Source: Proteus vulgaris (lineage in GTDB: Bacteria; Pseudomonadota; Gammaproteobacteria; Enterobacterales; Enterobacteriaceae). Taken from it: 64,000 nt of DNA. The first letter of the stretch is position 1. Each line of letters starts with the position of its first letter. This document shows, piece after piece, positions 17,259 to 27,962 of this stretch. The notes beneath the pieces were generated by a model. The model ran no database searches and was not told where the DNA came from. It saw nothing but the letters and a program-made list of their open reading frames with translations. A program made the position numbers and the translations under genes. The stretch lies in NCBI GenBank assembly GCA_901472505.1, contig LR590468.1, forward strand, positions 3,571,501 to 3,635,500. The letters run 5' to 3'.

Positions 17259-20023
17259 GTCAAACAATGAGAACGCAAAGTCATTCTCATATCATTGAAT
17301 TGACTCATGTATCCCAACATTATGGCGATACCAAAGCGCTTGATGATGTGACATTGGCTATTCCAGCAGGAAAAATGGTGGGTTTAATCGGCCCTGATGG
17401 TGTAGGTAAATCGAGTTTAATTTCTCTTATTTCAGGAGCTAGAGAAATTCAAATTGGGCAAGTCATTGTTTTAAATGGTGATATGAGTGATGTCGAACAT
17501 CGTAGAGCTGTTTGTCCTCGTATTGCTTATATGCCACAAGGGTTAGGTAAAAATCTTTATCACACACTGTCTGTTTTTGAGAATGTTGATTTTTTTGGTC
17601 GTTTATTTGGTCAATCAAAGCAAGAACGAGCAGAACGTATAAACGATTTACTTGAAAGTACAGGTCTAGCGCCGTTTCGCGATAGGCCAGCAGGTAAACT
17701 TTCAGGTGGGATGAAACAAAAATTAGGTTTATGTTGTGCATTAATTCATGATCCAGAATTACTTATTCTTGATGAACCGACAACGGGCGTTGACCCTTTA
17801 TCTCGCGCCCAATTTTGGGAGTTAATTAATCGTATTCGTAAACGTCAAACAAATATGAGTGTGTTAGTTGCGACTGCTTATATGGAAGAGGCTGAGCGTT
17901 TTGATTGGCTTGTTGCTATGGATGCGGGAAAAATTTTAGCAACGGGTCATTCAGATGAATTAAAAGCACAAACGCATACGGATGAATTAGAAGCTGCCTT
18001 TATCGAGTTATTGCCTGAAGAAAAGAAAAAGAATCACCAAAAAGTCATTATTCCTCCAAGAGATAAAAGTGATGATAATGTGATTGCCATTGAAGCTCAA
18101 GATCTAACCATGCGTTTTGGTCAATTTGTTGCAGTAGACCATGTAAGCTTTCGTATTCCTAAGGGCGAAATTTTTGGCTTCTTAGGATCGAATGGTTGTG
18201 GTAAATCAACCACAATGAAAATGCTAACAGGTTTACTTGAAGCGAGTGAAGGGCGGGCTTGGTTATTTGGCCAAGAAGTTGATCCTAAAGATATCGAAAC
18301 TCGTCGTCGTGTTGGCTATATGTCACAAGCCTTTTCGCTTTATAGTGAATTGACTGTACGGCAAAATCTTGAATTACACGCCAAGCTTTTTCATATTCCA
18401 GAGGAAGAAATTCCTCAGAGAGTGAAAGAAATGAGCGAGCGTTTTAATTTAATGGATGTTGAAGATATGATGCCTGATGGTTTGCCATTAGGTATTCGCC
18501 AACGATTATCTCTTGCAGTGGCTGTTATTCATAAACCTGAAATGCTTATTCTAGACGAACCGACTTCAGGGGTTGACCCAATTGCACGTGATATGTTCTG
18601 GAATTTGATGGTTGATCTATCAAGACGTGACGGCGTCACTATTTTTATTTCAACTCACTTTATGAATGAAGCTGCACGTTGTGATCGAATGTCATTGATG
18701 CATGCTGGTAAAGTATTAGTCACCGATACACCTGCGAATTTAGTTAAAAATAGCCAATTTGATACACTTGAAGAAGTCTTTATTGATTACCTTAAGAAAG
18801 CATCTGGTGAACAAGAGACGCCTGACGTTGATGGAAAAACACTTCAACTTCCCATATCTACCCATGAAAGTGCAGAAAAAGCATTAAAACAACGGTTTAG
18901 CTTACGACGTTTATTGAGTTATAGTATTCGTGAAGGTATGGAACTCCGTCGTGATCCTGTTCGTCTAACTTTGGCGTTATTAGGGACGGTTATTCTCATG
19001 TTTATTATGGGATATGGGATTAGCATGGATGTGGAAAATTTGCGTTTTGGTATTATGGATAGAGACCAAACGGGTTTAAGCCAAGCATATAGCCAAAATC
19101 TTTCAGGCTCTCGCTATTTTATTGAAAAAGCACCAATTACGGATTATGACCAACTTGAACGTCGACTTCGTAGTGGTGATATTACAGTTGCAATTGAAAT
19201 TCCACCTAACTTTGCCCGTGATGTTGCAAAGGGAAATACTGTAAAAATAGGCGTTTGGATAGATGGTGCGATGCCAAATCGAGCTGAAACAGTACGTGGT
19301 TATATTCAGGCAATGCACTTAACATGGATGCTTGATATGGCAATGCGTCAACCAACAAACGTAGTTGATAAATTATCGCCGATTAATATCGAAACACGCT
19401 ATCGTTATAATCCTGATGTAAAAAGCTTACCTGCTATTGTACCTGCAGTTATCCCACTTTTATTAATGATGATCCCTGCGATGTTAAGTGCATTGAGTGT
19501 GGTACGTGAAAAAGAGCTAGGTTCTATTATTAATCTTTATGTTACACCTGTTACCAAGGCTGAGTTTTTATTAGGTAAACAATTTCCTTATATCTTATTG
19601 GGAATGTTTAACTTTTTTATGCTCTGTGCGCTTTCAGTGTTTGTATTTGGCGTCAGTTTTAAAGGCAGTATGCTTACGCTCTCTTTAGGGGCATTGCTTT
19701 ATATTACGATCGCAACAGGAATGGGATTATTAATTTCTTGCTTTATGAAAAGTCAGATTGCAGCTATTTTTGGTACTTCAATTATTACCTTAATTCCAGC
19801 AACACAATTTTCAGGCATGATTGATCCTGTTTCGTCACTGGAAGGTATCGGTAAATGGATAGGGCATATTTATCCCACATCTCACTTTTTAACTATCGCA
19901 AGAGGGACTTTCTCTAAAGGATTAAACCTATTTGATTTACCTTGGTCTTTTATTCCTTTGCTTATCACTATCCCAATTGTGATTGGGCTAAGTGTCTTTT
20001 TCTTGAAAAAGCAGGAGGTTTAA
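17255..20023 (+). CDS. rbbA: Double-ATPase ABC transporter with fused permease (RbbA)
   Basis: 922 residues. The first ATPase has Walker [10 protein letters not shown], signature [11 protein letters not shown] and Walker [14 protein letters not shown]. The second has Walker [11 protein letters not shown], the degenerate signature LGIRQRLSL and Walker [16 protein letters not shown]-terminal ABC-2 type membrane half has one N-proximal TM ([19 protein letters not shown]) and about five segments after residue 720. The same layout occurs in E. coli RbbA (YhiH), described as a ribosome-associated ATPase, although the membrane half and gene neighbours fit an exporter. It sits between yhiI and yhhJ, with a 4-nt overlap upstream and an adjacent start downstream. 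Confidence 0.93.
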   Translation: MSQTMRTQSHSHIIELTHVSQHYGDTKALDDVTLAIPAGKMVGLIGPDGVGKSSLISLISGAREIQIGQVIVLNGDMSDVEHRRAVCPRIAYMPQGLGKNLYHTLSVFENVDFFGRLFGQSKQERAERINDLLESTGLAPFRDRPAGKLSGGMKQKLGLCCALIHDPELLILDEPTTGVDPLSRAQFWELINRIRKRQTNMSVLVATAYMEEAERFDWLVAMDAGKILATGHSDELKAQTHTDELEAAFIELLPEEKKKNHQKVIIPPRDKSDDNVIAIEAQDLTMRFGQFVAVDHVSFRIPKGEIFGFLGSNGCGKSTTMKMLTGLLEASEGRAWLFGQEVDPKDIETRRRVGYMSQAFSLYSELTVRQNLELHAKLFHIPEEEIPQRVKEMSERFNLMDVEDMMPDGLPLGIRQRLSLAVAVIHKPEMLILDEPTSGVDPIARDMFWNLMVDLSRRDGVTIFISTHFMNEAARCDRMSLMHAGKVLVTDTPANLVKNSQFDTLEEVFIDYLKKASGEQETPDVDGKTLQLPISTHESAEKALKQRFSLRRLLSYSIREGMELRRDPVRLTLALLGTVILMFIMGYGISMDVENLRFGIMDRDQTGLSQAYSQNLSGSRYFIEKAPITDYDQLERRLRSGDITVAIEIPPNFARDVAKGNTVKIGVWIDGAMPNRAETVRGYIQAMHLTWMLDMAMRQPTNVVDKLSPINIETRYRYNPDVKSLPAIVPAVIPLLLMMIPAMLSALSVVREKELGSIINLYVTPVTKAEFLLGKQFPYILLGMFNFFMLCALSVFVFGVSFKGSMLTLSLGALLYITIATGMGLLISCFMKSQIAAIFGTSIITLIPATQFSGMIDPVSSLEGIGKWIGHIYPTSHFLTIARGTFSKGLNLFDLPWSFIPLLITIPIVIGLSVFFLKKQEV

Positions 20024-21151
20024 ATGTGGCGCACCATACAAAATGTATTTAATTTAGGTGTAAAAGAGCTACGGAGTCTCTCACGTGATAAGGCAATGCT
20101 GGCATTAATTGTGTTTGCTTTTACTGTATCGATTTATTCATCTGCAACAGTAACACCAGGTTCATTACATCATGCACCGATTGCGGTTGCTGATCAGGAT
20201 AAATCACAATTATCTGCACGTATTGTCAATAGTTTTTATATGCCTTATTTTTTGCCACCTGCGGATATTACTCCTGAGCAAATAGATGGTTTGTTAGATA
20301 GAGGCACTTATACGTTTGCACTAGATATCCCACCTAATTTTCAGCGCGATCTTTTAGCGGGTCGCAAACCGGAAATACAAGTGAATATCGATGCAACACG
20401 TATGAGCCAAGCTTTTTTAGGTAATAGTTATATACAAAACATTGTTATGGGAGAGGCTAAAACCTTTTTAGCCAAAAACAGAACTAACGACCCATTACCT
20501 GTTGATTTAGAAGTCAGAATGAGCTTTAACCCTAACCTAACACAATCTTGGTTTGGTTCCGTGATGGCAATTATCAATAATATCACTATGTTATCAATAG
20601 TATTAACAGGAGCCGCATTAATAAGGGAGCGAGAGCACGGAACTATTGAACATTTACTGGTTATGCCTGTAACTCCGTTTGAAATCATGCTTTCTAAGAT
20701 ATGGTCAATGGGATTGGTTGTACTATTGGCATCGGTAATGTCGTTAGTCTTAGTGGTAAAAACTTTGCTTAATGTACCTATTGAAGGTTCGGTTTTACTA
20801 TTTATGTGTGGTGTTGCTTTAAGCTTATTTGCGACAACTTCTATTGGTATTTTCTTAGGTACAATGGCGCGTTCAATGCCACAATTTGGTTTATTGATGA
20901 TTATGGTTTTACTACCATTAAATATGCTATCTGGTGGTATGACATCACGAGAAAGTATGCCTCAGTTTGTACAAGATGTAATGCAAACAATGCCAACGAC
21001 ACATTTCGTGAGTTTAGCTCAGGCCATTTTATATCGTGGTGCTGATTTCTCTATTGTGTGGCCTCAATTTATTGTCTTAATTGTTATTGGTTCTGTATTT
21101 TTCTTATTAGCCTTATTACGCTTTAGAAAAACCATTTCGGCTATGGCCTAA
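20024..21151 (+). CDS. yhhJ: ABC-2 type permease YhhJ
   Basis: 375 residues with the ABC-2 permease topology: TM1 near residue 25-45 (AMLALIVFAFTVSIYS), a large periplasmic domain, then five TM segments from about 180 to 370. It includes the conserved REREHGTIEHLLVMPVTPFEIMLSKI motif that couples to the ATPase. It starts directly after the rbbA stop, with AGGAGG within the end of rbbA. It is the second permease half of the YhiI-RbbA-YhhJ export system. The substrate is unknown. It is intact. Confidence 0.92.
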   Translation: MWRTIQNVFNLGVKELRSLSRDKAMLALIVFAFTVSIYSSATVTPGSLHHAPIAVADQDKSQLSARIVNSFYMPYFLPPADITPEQIDGLLDRGTYTFALDIPPNFQRDLLAGRKPEIQVNIDATRMSQAFLGNSYIQNIVMGEAKTFLAKNRTNDPLPVDLEVRMSFNPNLTQSWFGSVMAIINNITMLSIVLTGAALIREREHGTIEHLLVMPVTPFEIMLSKIWSMGLVVLLASVMSLVLVVKTLLNVPIEGSVLLFMCGVALSLFATTSIGIFLGTMARSMPQFGLLMIMVLLPLNMLSGGMTSRESMPQFVQDVMQTMPTTHFVSLAQAILYRGADFSIVWPQFIVLIVIGSVFFLLALLRFRKTISAMA

Positions 21152-21178
21152 TCAATTTTAAATATTAATCGATAATTT

Positions 21179-21224
21179 AACCTATCCACTTCTATTATTA
21201 AATATAGAAGTGGATAGGTTTTTT
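21179..21224 (+). terminator. Strong terminator of yhiI-rbbA-yhhJ
   Basis: A 17-bp perfect stem (AACCTATCCACTTCTAT at 21179-21195 with its complement at 21204-21220) and an 8-nt loop are followed by TTTT. It lies 27 nt after the yhhJ stop. No shorter intact terminator competes with it. Confidence 0.88.
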
Positions 21225-21422
21225 ATTAATTTAATTATCTCTACTTGGTGTTTTTACTTAATTATTGATTTGTAATAATAAATAATTATAAGGGTAAACA
21301 GTATATTTAAGGTAAGATATTAAGTAAAACCCACTAGTAAATAACTTTGTTCATTATCAATATAATGAAATTAATATATTTTTATTGAGTTTTTTAAAAA
21401 CATTTAAAATAAATCTGAGTTT

Positions 21423-21913
21423 ATGAAAATAATAAGAATATTAAAAACAGTAATGAGAGAAAAGAATGTTAATAAAGATGAACATATTGGTATAGATATA
21501 ATGGATATTCAGCCAATTAGAGATAAATTATATTTACCTCACTCTATAAATGCTTGGTATACCACAACACTTAATGAACCGATGATTTTTATTCAACTTC
21601 TCACAGCGATATCAGGCTCTCAAATTTTACTTCATATCACTCAAGGCTCATGTGCAAATCAAGTGACTTTTGTTGATGACATACTATGGCCTTTTAGTAG
21701 TAAGTCCCTGTTATTATGGAATAAAAATACTGTTGATATGATCAAGTTTATTGCACTTAACGGGAAATGATTGGGGCAATTTATTTGGGGAGGTATGCAT
21801 GTATCATAATGAAAATTTAATGACTTTCTATTATCTAAAAAAATAAAGACATTGAATATCTGACTGTTAATGATGTGGAATATATTGAAATTGGTGAGGA
21901 TATTAAGGCATAA
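21423..21913 (+). pseudogene. Hypothetical protein gene with two frame breaks
   Basis: An open frame runs 21423-21770 (115 residues). Beyond its stop the protein-like text resumes in other frames: NDWGNLFGEVCMYHNENLMT, then DIEYLTVNDVEYIEIGEDIKA to a TAA at 21911. Removing one A near 21766-21768 and one A from the A7 run near 21837-21843 joins all three into one 162-residue soluble protein. I do not recognise the family. The gene converges on kdpE and overlaps its end by about 10 nt. Either it is decaying or, as elsewhere in this window, the two insertions are consensus errors. A possible earlier RBS/start choice is not decisive. Confidence 0.5.
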
Positions 21914-22586
21914 ATCGATAACCAATCCCTGTTTCTGTTATGAAGTGTATAGGGCATGCGGGATCTACTTCCAATTTTTGACGCAGATGCCCCATATAAA
22001 TACGTAAATAATGGCTATGTTCGACAAAATTAGGCCCCCAAACATGTTGCATTAAATGCCGTTGAGTAAGTACTTTACCACTGTTATTAACCAGTTCACT
22101 GAGTAAGCGAAATTCTGTTGGTGTTAAATGAACCAGCGTATTTTGACGAGTGACAACACGATTAATCCAATCGATAGTAATATCGCCAAAGATAAATTGT
22201 GTGCTTTCTGTTTCTTGTTTAACGAAGCGGCGCAGTGATGCTCTTACTCTAGCAAGGAGTTCACTAATGCCAAAGGGCTTAGTCAGATAATCATCGGCTC
22301 CAGCATCAAGTGCGTTTACTTTATCTTGTTCTGAATCTCGTGCTGAAAGGACGATAACAGGCGTGCTACTCCATTGGCGAAAATCTTGAATAAAACAGAT
22401 CCCATCTTTATCAGGCAAACCAAGATCGAGGATCACTAAATCAGGTTTTCTTGATGCGGCTTCTATTAATCCTCGTTGACATTCAGAAGCTTCATAAACA
22501 CGAAATCCTTCATTCTCTAAAGCGAGTCGAATGAAACGTAAAATCTCTTTTTCATCTTCAATAATTAAAATGTTATATGGTGTCAC
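21903..22586 (-). CDS. kdpE: KdpE response regulator (OmpR family)
   Basis: 227 residues. The receiver domain has the acidic pair (IIEDE), the phospho-acceptor Asp in LVILDLGLPDKDG, and Lys in DYLTKPF. The C-terminal winged helix contains LTPTEFRLLSELVNNSGKVLTQRHLMQHVWG and RIYMGHLRQKLE. It is phosphorylated by KdpD and activates kdpFABC under potassium limitation or salt stress. Its start overlaps the kdpD stop by 4 nt (ATGA). It is the last gene of the kdp cluster. A KdpE-type site lies upstream of kdpF. Confidence 0.97.
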   Translation of the reverse strand: MTPYNILIIEDEKEILRFIRLALENEGFRVYEASECQRGLIEAASRKPDLVILDLGLPDKDGICFIQDFRQWSSTPVIVLSARDSEQDKVNALDAGADDYLTKPFGISELLARVRASLRRFVKQETESTQFIFGDITIDWINRVVTRQNTLVHLTPTEFRLLSELVNNSGKVLTQRHLMQHVWGPNFVEHSHYLRIYMGHLRQKLEVDPACPIHFITETGIGYRFMP

Positions 22587-25285
22587 TGTTTTATTTCAAT
22601 CTCGTCAATATCAGGGAGTTGCTTTAAAGGTAAAACAAAGTGGAAGCTTGCTCCACCTTTTTTGTTATTTTCAGCCCAAATTTCACCTTCATGTAACCGA
22701 ATAATTGCACTACAAATTGCTAAACCTAATCCTACGCCAGGAATTGCAGATTCTTTCACTGCTCGTGAAAATTTATTAAAAATAAGCTGTAACTGATCAC
22801 GGGGAATACCTTTACCTTCATCCCATACTTCAACATGAATTTTTGTTTCTTCTGTGTAGGCTTTTATACCTAGCTCTGTGTTTGATGCCGTGTATTTAAC
22901 CGCATTTTCAAGTAAATTAGTGATTACACGTTCAATTAAATTGCTATCACAATAAAGCAATAGGTTGGCCGAAATATCAATTTGTAATGGGTGTTTATCT
23001 AGTAAATATGAAAGTGAGCGAACTGCACTTCCAGCAATCTCTTGCAGTGAATTCCATTGTAAATTTACTTGAATTCCACCTGATTGAATACGCGCCATAT
23101 CAAGTAAATTATTTACTAAACGCGAGGTTGTAAGGATCTGTTGTCGAATTTGGTTCACTTGTTCAGTATGTGAAGAACCCTCGGCACTTAAATCAAGAAG
23201 TAAGATCTCAGATTGCCCAAAAAGTACCGTAAGTGGTGTTTTTAAATCGTGAGAAAGAGCGGCTAACAGTGCATTTCGTAATTGTTCTCGTTCTATATTA
23301 ATCCGTGATTGTTCAGCCAGTTCAGCTTGTTGTAATCGCTCAAGAGCATTGGCAATCAGTCCATTAAACGTTTGTAATAACTGTTGTTGTTCAGGAATAA
23401 GTAGCTGACGAAGATTATTGGGCTCAATGGCTAAAATAGCTAAGACTTGTTGAGATGCAGTGATAGGGTGTAATTGATAAGGGACGCTAGGAAGCGTGTC
23501 AGTACCCGCGCCTGCAACTTGATCTTTGTCATAACACCAGCGTGCAATTGCATTATCAATAGGTAAATGGCCCATTCCTTGAGCATAAAAAGGTGTTAAC
23601 TCTTCTTTTTTATTGGGAATAAGTAAGCAGACTTTGGCATCAAATGCACTTGATAAAAAATGATAACTTGTATGAGCTATTTCTTGTAAAGTCACTGCTC
23701 GACTAAGTTCTCTGGTCATTTCAAATAAATGTCGAGTGCGTTGTTCTCGATAACGTGCAACACGAGTTTGATAACGCATGCCTGCGGTTAAATTACCTAC
23801 CACTAGCCCGACAATAAGCATCACTGTAAATGTAACTAAATACTGCATATCTAAGACAGCCAGAGAAAAATGAGGCTGTACAAAAAATAGATCAAAGCTA
23901 ATGACATTAATTAGCGCTGCAAAAATGGAAGGGCGACGGCCAAAAAAAAGTGCAATTAACACGACACCCAATAAATAAAGGGTAACTAAATTAGCCTTAT
24001 CAAGCGCTAATAGAAAAGTACGAGAAAATAAGGTTATTACTAAGCATAATCCAATGGCAGTAAGATAACCTTTCAGATTTTGTCGCCATTTATCATTTTG
24101 GAGTTGTGGTGCTTTGGTTTTATAACGGAGCTCCTCATCATTAAGCGCAACGCTGATAACATGGAGATCGGGTGCGTATCGCGCTAACTTTTCAGAAAAA
24201 CGCATACGTATCCAACGCTTTAACCATTGCCACTTTTGATAAGCACGTTGACCAATAATTACTTTCCCTAAATTATGCTCTCTGGCATAACGGATCACGG
24301 CTTTTTCTGCATGATTGTCAGAAAGGATTGCAGTTCTTGCACCAAGATGCTGAGCCAGTTTTAATGAATGTAAAATTGCTCGACGCTTATGCTCACCAAT
24401 TTGATGAAGTTTAGGCGTTTCAACATAAATGGCATGCCATTGGCAACCAAAAGTAGCGGCATAACGCGCCGCTGTACGAACTAATTTATCATTGCCACCA
24501 TGTGCACCAAGGCAAACCATCAAACTATCTGTTGTGTGCCAAACGGGAGCTGTTCCTTGGCTATCACGGAATTCTTTAACTTGTGTATCCACACGATCAG
24601 CCATACGGCGTAAGGCTAATTCACGTAAAGCAATTAAATTGCCTTTGCGAAAAAAATGTTCTATTGCACGCTCGGCTTGCCCTGCAAGATACACTTTGCC
24701 TTCGTTTAATCGTTGTTGTAAATCATCAGGTGGGAGATCCACCATTACTACTTCATCTGCACTATCAAAAATATAATCCGGAATTGTTTCTTGGACACGA
24801 ATACCAGTGATACTACCAACAATATCATTAAGACTTTCAATATGTTGTACATTTATCGTAGCAAGTACATCAATACCCGCGTCCAATAATTCTTCAATAT
24901 CCTGCCAACGTTTAGGATGTCGGCATTTATGGGGGTTACTAAATGCCAATTCATCCATTAAGATCACCGCAGGGTGTCTTGCTAAAGCAGCATCTAAATC
25001 AAACGCTGTTAATTTTCTACCATGATAATGAATACGCTGTGGTGGTAATACAGGCAATCCACTTAATAATGCTGCAGTTTCTTGTCGTTGATGTGTTTCA
25101 ACAACCCCCACAAGAATATCGATACCTTGTTGGAGGAGGCGCTGAGCTTCTTGCAACATGGCGTAGGTTTTCCCTACGCCAGCACAAGCCCCAAAAAATA
25201 TTTTCAAACGCCCACGAGTGGTGGTTCGCGTTGAAGCAAGTAGATCATCAGGAGAAGGGCGTTGCCATTGTTCATCGTGTTCCAT
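22583..25285 (-). CDS. kdpD: KdpD sensor histidine kinase
   Basis: 900 residues. The N-terminal KdpD domain carries Walker A GACAGVGKTYAM and the MDELAFSNP box, followed by a UspA-like domain (about 250-370). Four closely spaced TM segments (about 400-500) include LCLVITLFSRTFLLAL. A GAF-like region follows, then the HisKA phospho-acceptor site LSHDLKTPLTVLFG and the HATPase_c boxes NLLENAVKYT, DEGKGIP and GVGLGLAICSAIIRLHEG. It senses low potassium and controls KdpE. It lies one base after kdpC and overlaps kdpE. It is intact. Confidence 0.97.
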   Translation of the reverse strand: MEHDEQWQRPSPDDLLASTRTTTRGRLKIFFGACAGVGKTYAMLQEAQRLLQQGIDILVGVVETHQRQETAALLSGLPVLPPQRIHYHGRKLTAFDLDAALARHPAVILMDELAFSNPHKCRHPKRWQDIEELLDAGIDVLATINVQHIESLNDIVGSITGIRVQETIPDYIFDSADEVVMVDLPPDDLQQRLNEGKVYLAGQAERAIEHFFRKGNLIALRELALRRMADRVDTQVKEFRDSQGTAPVWHTTDSLMVCLGAHGGNDKLVRTAARYAATFGCQWHAIYVETPKLHQIGEHKRRAILHSLKLAQHLGARTAILSDNHAEKAVIRYAREHNLGKVIIGQRAYQKWQWLKRWIRMRFSEKLARYAPDLHVISVALNDEELRYKTKAPQLQNDKWRQNLKGYLTAIGLCLVITLFSRTFLLALDKANLVTLYLLGVVLIALFFGRRPSIFAALINVISFDLFFVQPHFSLAVLDMQYLVTFTVMLIVGLVVGNLTAGMRYQTRVARYREQRTRHLFEMTRELSRAVTLQEIAHTSYHFLSSAFDAKVCLLIPNKKEELTPFYAQGMGHLPIDNAIARWCYDKDQVAGAGTDTLPSVPYQLHPITASQQVLAILAIEPNNLRQLLIPEQQQLLQTFNGLIANALERLQQAELAEQSRINIEREQLRNALLAALSHDLKTPLTVLFGQSEILLLDLSAEGSSHTEQVNQIRQQILTTSRLVNNLLDMARIQSGGIQVNLQWNSLQEIAGSAVRSLSYLLDKHPLQIDISANLLLYCDSNLIERVITNLLENAVKYTASNTELGIKAYTEETKIHVEVWDEGKGIPRDQLQLIFNKFSRAVKESAIPGVGLGLAICSAIIRLHEGEIWAENNKKGGASFHFVLPLKQLPDIDEIEIKQ

Positions 25286-25286
25286 T

Positions 25287-25904
25287 CTATTGAGTACTCA
25301 CTTTCTGTTGTTTTTCAGCACTTAATTTATCCAGTGCTTGATTCAGCATAAATACGTTCACAACAGGTTCACCCATAAATGACATTAGAGGAAATGTTGT
25401 ATGATCTTTTATTAATTGCTCAATTTCATTTTTAGTGAGTTGACGAAAATGTGCAATATTTTCAGATTGGTAATAGGCTGCTTTTAATGAAATATGAGGA
25501 TCAAGTCCACTTCCTGATGCCGTGACTAAATCAACAGGAATCGTATTTTGATTATTAACTACTTTTTGCCATGTTTGAATACGTTTAGTTATTTCATTAA
25601 GGAGTAATGGATTTGAGGGAGCTAGTTGGCTTGCCCCTGATGCTAAACTGTTGTACGGCATTTCTGATGTCATCGATGGACGACTTTTAAAATAATCATT
25701 ACGAGTAAATTGTTGCCCAATTAATTCTGAGCCAATAAGTTTATTCTCTTGGTAAACAAGTGATCCATTCGCCTGCCATGGAAAAATAAGATTGGCTAAT
25801 CCAGTAACTAGCAAAGGATAGGCGAGTCCTGTTATTAGTGTGAGTAATAATAACATCACTAATGATGAACGAAATAGATGCATATATAACTCCTTAAAGC
25901 CCAA
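25287..25904 (-). CDS. kdpC: Potassium-transporting ATPase subunit C
   Basis: 205 residues with a single N-terminal membrane anchor ([24 protein letters not shown]) and a periplasmic domain containing the family motifs [26 protein letters not shown] and [11 protein letters not shown]. It stabilises the KdpFABC complex and assists ATP binding by KdpB. It overlaps kdpB by 11 nt and is followed by kdpD after 1 nt. It is intact. Confidence 0.96.
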   Translation of the reverse strand: MGFKELYMHLFRSSLVMLLLLTLITGLAYPLLVTGLANLIFPWQANGSLVYQENKLIGSELIGQQFTRNDYFKSRPSMTSEMPYNSLASGASQLAPSNPLLLNEITKRIQTWQKVVNNQNTIPVDLVTASGSGLDPHISLKAAYYQSENIAHFRQLTKNEIEQLIKDHTTFPLMSFMGEPVVNVFMLNQALDKLSAEKQQKVSTQ

Positions 25905-27951
25905 TGAACGCTAAAATCATATCGATCATTTTAATCCCTATAAAAGGCACTAATAATCCACTGATCCCGTATAAAGAAAGATTACGACGAAGTAATGCGT
26001 GTGCTGATACAGGGCGATAATTCACACCTTTAAGAGCGAGTGGGATCAAGAAAACAATAATTAAGGCATTAAAAATAACCGCAGATAGCATTGCTGATGA
26101 TGGGGAATGTAAGTGCATTACATTCAGCATATTAAGTTGAGGGTAAGTGACAGCAAAGGCTGCGGGAATAATGGCAAAGTATTTAGCAATATCATTGGAA
26201 ATACTAAATGTGGTTAAAGCTCCGCGTGTCATCAACATTTGTTTGCCGATATGCACAACTTCAATTAATTTTGTTGGGTTAGAGTCTAAATCGACCATAT
26301 TTCCAGCTTCTTTGGCAGCCTGTGTTCCTGAATTCATTGCAACTGCTACATCGGCTTGGGCTAATGCGGGAGCATCATTAGTTCCGTCGCCTGTCATCGC
26401 AACTAATCGCCCCTCGGATTGATATTGTCGAATCAACGCTAATTTTGCTTCAGGTGTTGCTTCAGCTAGGAAATCATCCACACCAGATTCAGCAGCGATA
26501 GCTGCCGCTGTAAGATGATTATCACCCGTGATCATGACGGTTTTTATACCCATTTGACGAAGTTGGGCGAAACGTTCTTTAATGCCACCTTTCACTATAT
26601 CTTTAAGTTCAACAACACCGAGAATATGTTGATTTTCAACGACCACCAGCGGTGTTCCTCCTGCTCTTGCTACTTGTTCAACGAGAGTCGTGACTTCATC
26701 AGGAAAATGACCATGGCTGACTTCAATATGACGGCGAATCGCATCAACCGAGCCTTTGCGGATCAATCGCTCTCCAATATTGACGCCACTCATTCGTGTC
26801 ATTGCAGAAAAAGGAATAAAAGAGGCTCCCATTGATGTTAAATCGCGTTCACGTAAATTAAAACGTTGTTTAGCGAGGATCACAATACTGCGACCTTCAG
26901 GTGTTTCATCTGCAAGAGAGCTTAACTGAGCAGCATCAGCAAGTTGTTTTTCGCTGATCCCTGAAAGGGGGATGAAGCGGGATGCTTGGCGATTACCTAA
27001 GGTAATGGTGCCTGTTTTATCAAGCAGTAAAACATCCACATCGCCAGCAGCTTCTACTGCACGACCACTGGTTGCGATAACATTCGCATCTAGCATACGG
27101 CTCATACCTGCGACACCAATTGATGAAAGTAAACCACCAATCGTTGTGGGAATAAGGCATACCAATAAAGCAATTAAGGTTACAATTGAAATAACGTCGC
27201 CATGTCCTTGAAACTCGACAGCAAAAACACTGAACGGATAAAGGGTGATACAAGCTAATAAGAAAATAAGTGTCAGTGCTGTTAATAAGATAGTTAAAGC
27301 TACTTCATTTGGTGTTTTTCTGCGTTTTGCTCCTTCAACCATTCCAATCATGCGATCAAGAAATGAATTACCCGCTTCTGCGGTGCAACGAATAATCAAC
27401 CAATCTGATAACACTCTTGTACCGCCTGTGACAGAAGAAAAATCACCACCCGACTCGCGGATCACTGGAGCTGATTCACCCGTAATTGCGCTTTCATCAA
27501 CAGAAGCTCCCCCTTCAATGACTTCACCATCACAAGGAATAATTTCACCTGCATTTACTAAAACAATATCACCTTGCTGTAATAAGAGTGAATCAATGCT
27601 TTCTTGAGGAGCGTGAATATCGGCATGATGCAAACGTATTGCTTTAGAGAGTTGTTTTGCTCCACGTAAGCTTGCTGCTTGTGCTTTGCTTCTACTTTCT
27701 GCCAATGATTCAGCAAAATTGGCGAATAACAGTGTTATCCATAACCAAAACATCACTTGGAAAGTGAAGTGGTTATCATCAGGGAGATATCCTAACAGCG
27801 AGGCAAACCAAATTCCGCTTGTTATGAGTGCACCCACATAAACAATAAACATAACAGGGTTACGCCATTGCGCTTGAGGCGTACATTTTTTTATCGCATC
27901 TAAGAAAGCTGATATTATTGTTTTTCTATCAAAAAGTTGCGTTGTTTTCAT
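25894..27951 (-). CDS. kdpB: Potassium-transporting P-type ATPase subunit B
   Basis: 685 residues from the ATG at 27951, which has AAGGA nine bases upstream. It is the catalytic subunit of KdpFABC: TGES dephosphorylation loop ([13 protein letters not shown]), phosphorylation site [12 protein letters not shown], nucleotide-binding domain, and hinge [22 protein letters not shown]. It has seven TM segments. In the sequence as given it is in frame with kdpA because the kdpA stop is lost, making a 1257-codon open frame. The intact RBS and ATG argue that KdpB is normally separate. It overlaps kdpC. Confidence 0.95.
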   Translation of the reverse strand: MKTTQLFDRKTIISAFLDAIKKCTPQAQWRNPVMFIVYVGALITSGIWFASLLGYLPDDNHFTFQVMFWLWITLLFANFAESLAESRSKAQAASLRGAKQLSKAIRLHHADIHAPQESIDSLLLQQGDIVLVNAGEIIPCDGEVIEGGASVDESAITGESAPVIRESGGDFSSVTGGTRVLSDWLIIRCTAEAGNSFLDRMIGMVEGAKRRKTPNEVALTILLTALTLIFLLACITLYPFSVFAVEFQGHGDVISIVTLIALLVCLIPTTIGGLLSSIGVAGMSRMLDANVIATSGRAVEAAGDVDVLLLDKTGTITLGNRQASRFIPLSGISEKQLADAAQLSSLADETPEGRSIVILAKQRFNLRERDLTSMGASFIPFSAMTRMSGVNIGERLIRKGSVDAIRRHIEVSHGHFPDEVTTLVEQVARAGGTPLVVVENQHILGVVELKDIVKGGIKERFAQLRQMGIKTVMITGDNHLTAAAIAAESGVDDFLAEATPEAKLALIRQYQSEGRLVAMTGDGTNDAPALAQADVAVAMNSGTQAAKEAGNMVDLDSNPTKLIEVVHIGKQMLMTRGALTTFSISNDIAKYFAIIPAAFAVTYPQLNMLNVMHLHSPSSAMLSAVIFNALIIVFLIPLALKGVNYRPVSAHALLRRNLSLYGISGLLVPFIGIKMIDMILAFIGL

Positions 27952-27962
27952 GATACGTATCC

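Noticed and set aside
24492..25293. Several plus-strand open frames inside kdpD
   Set aside because: They are antisense shadows of a highly conserved kdpD sequence, with no RBS and no family match.
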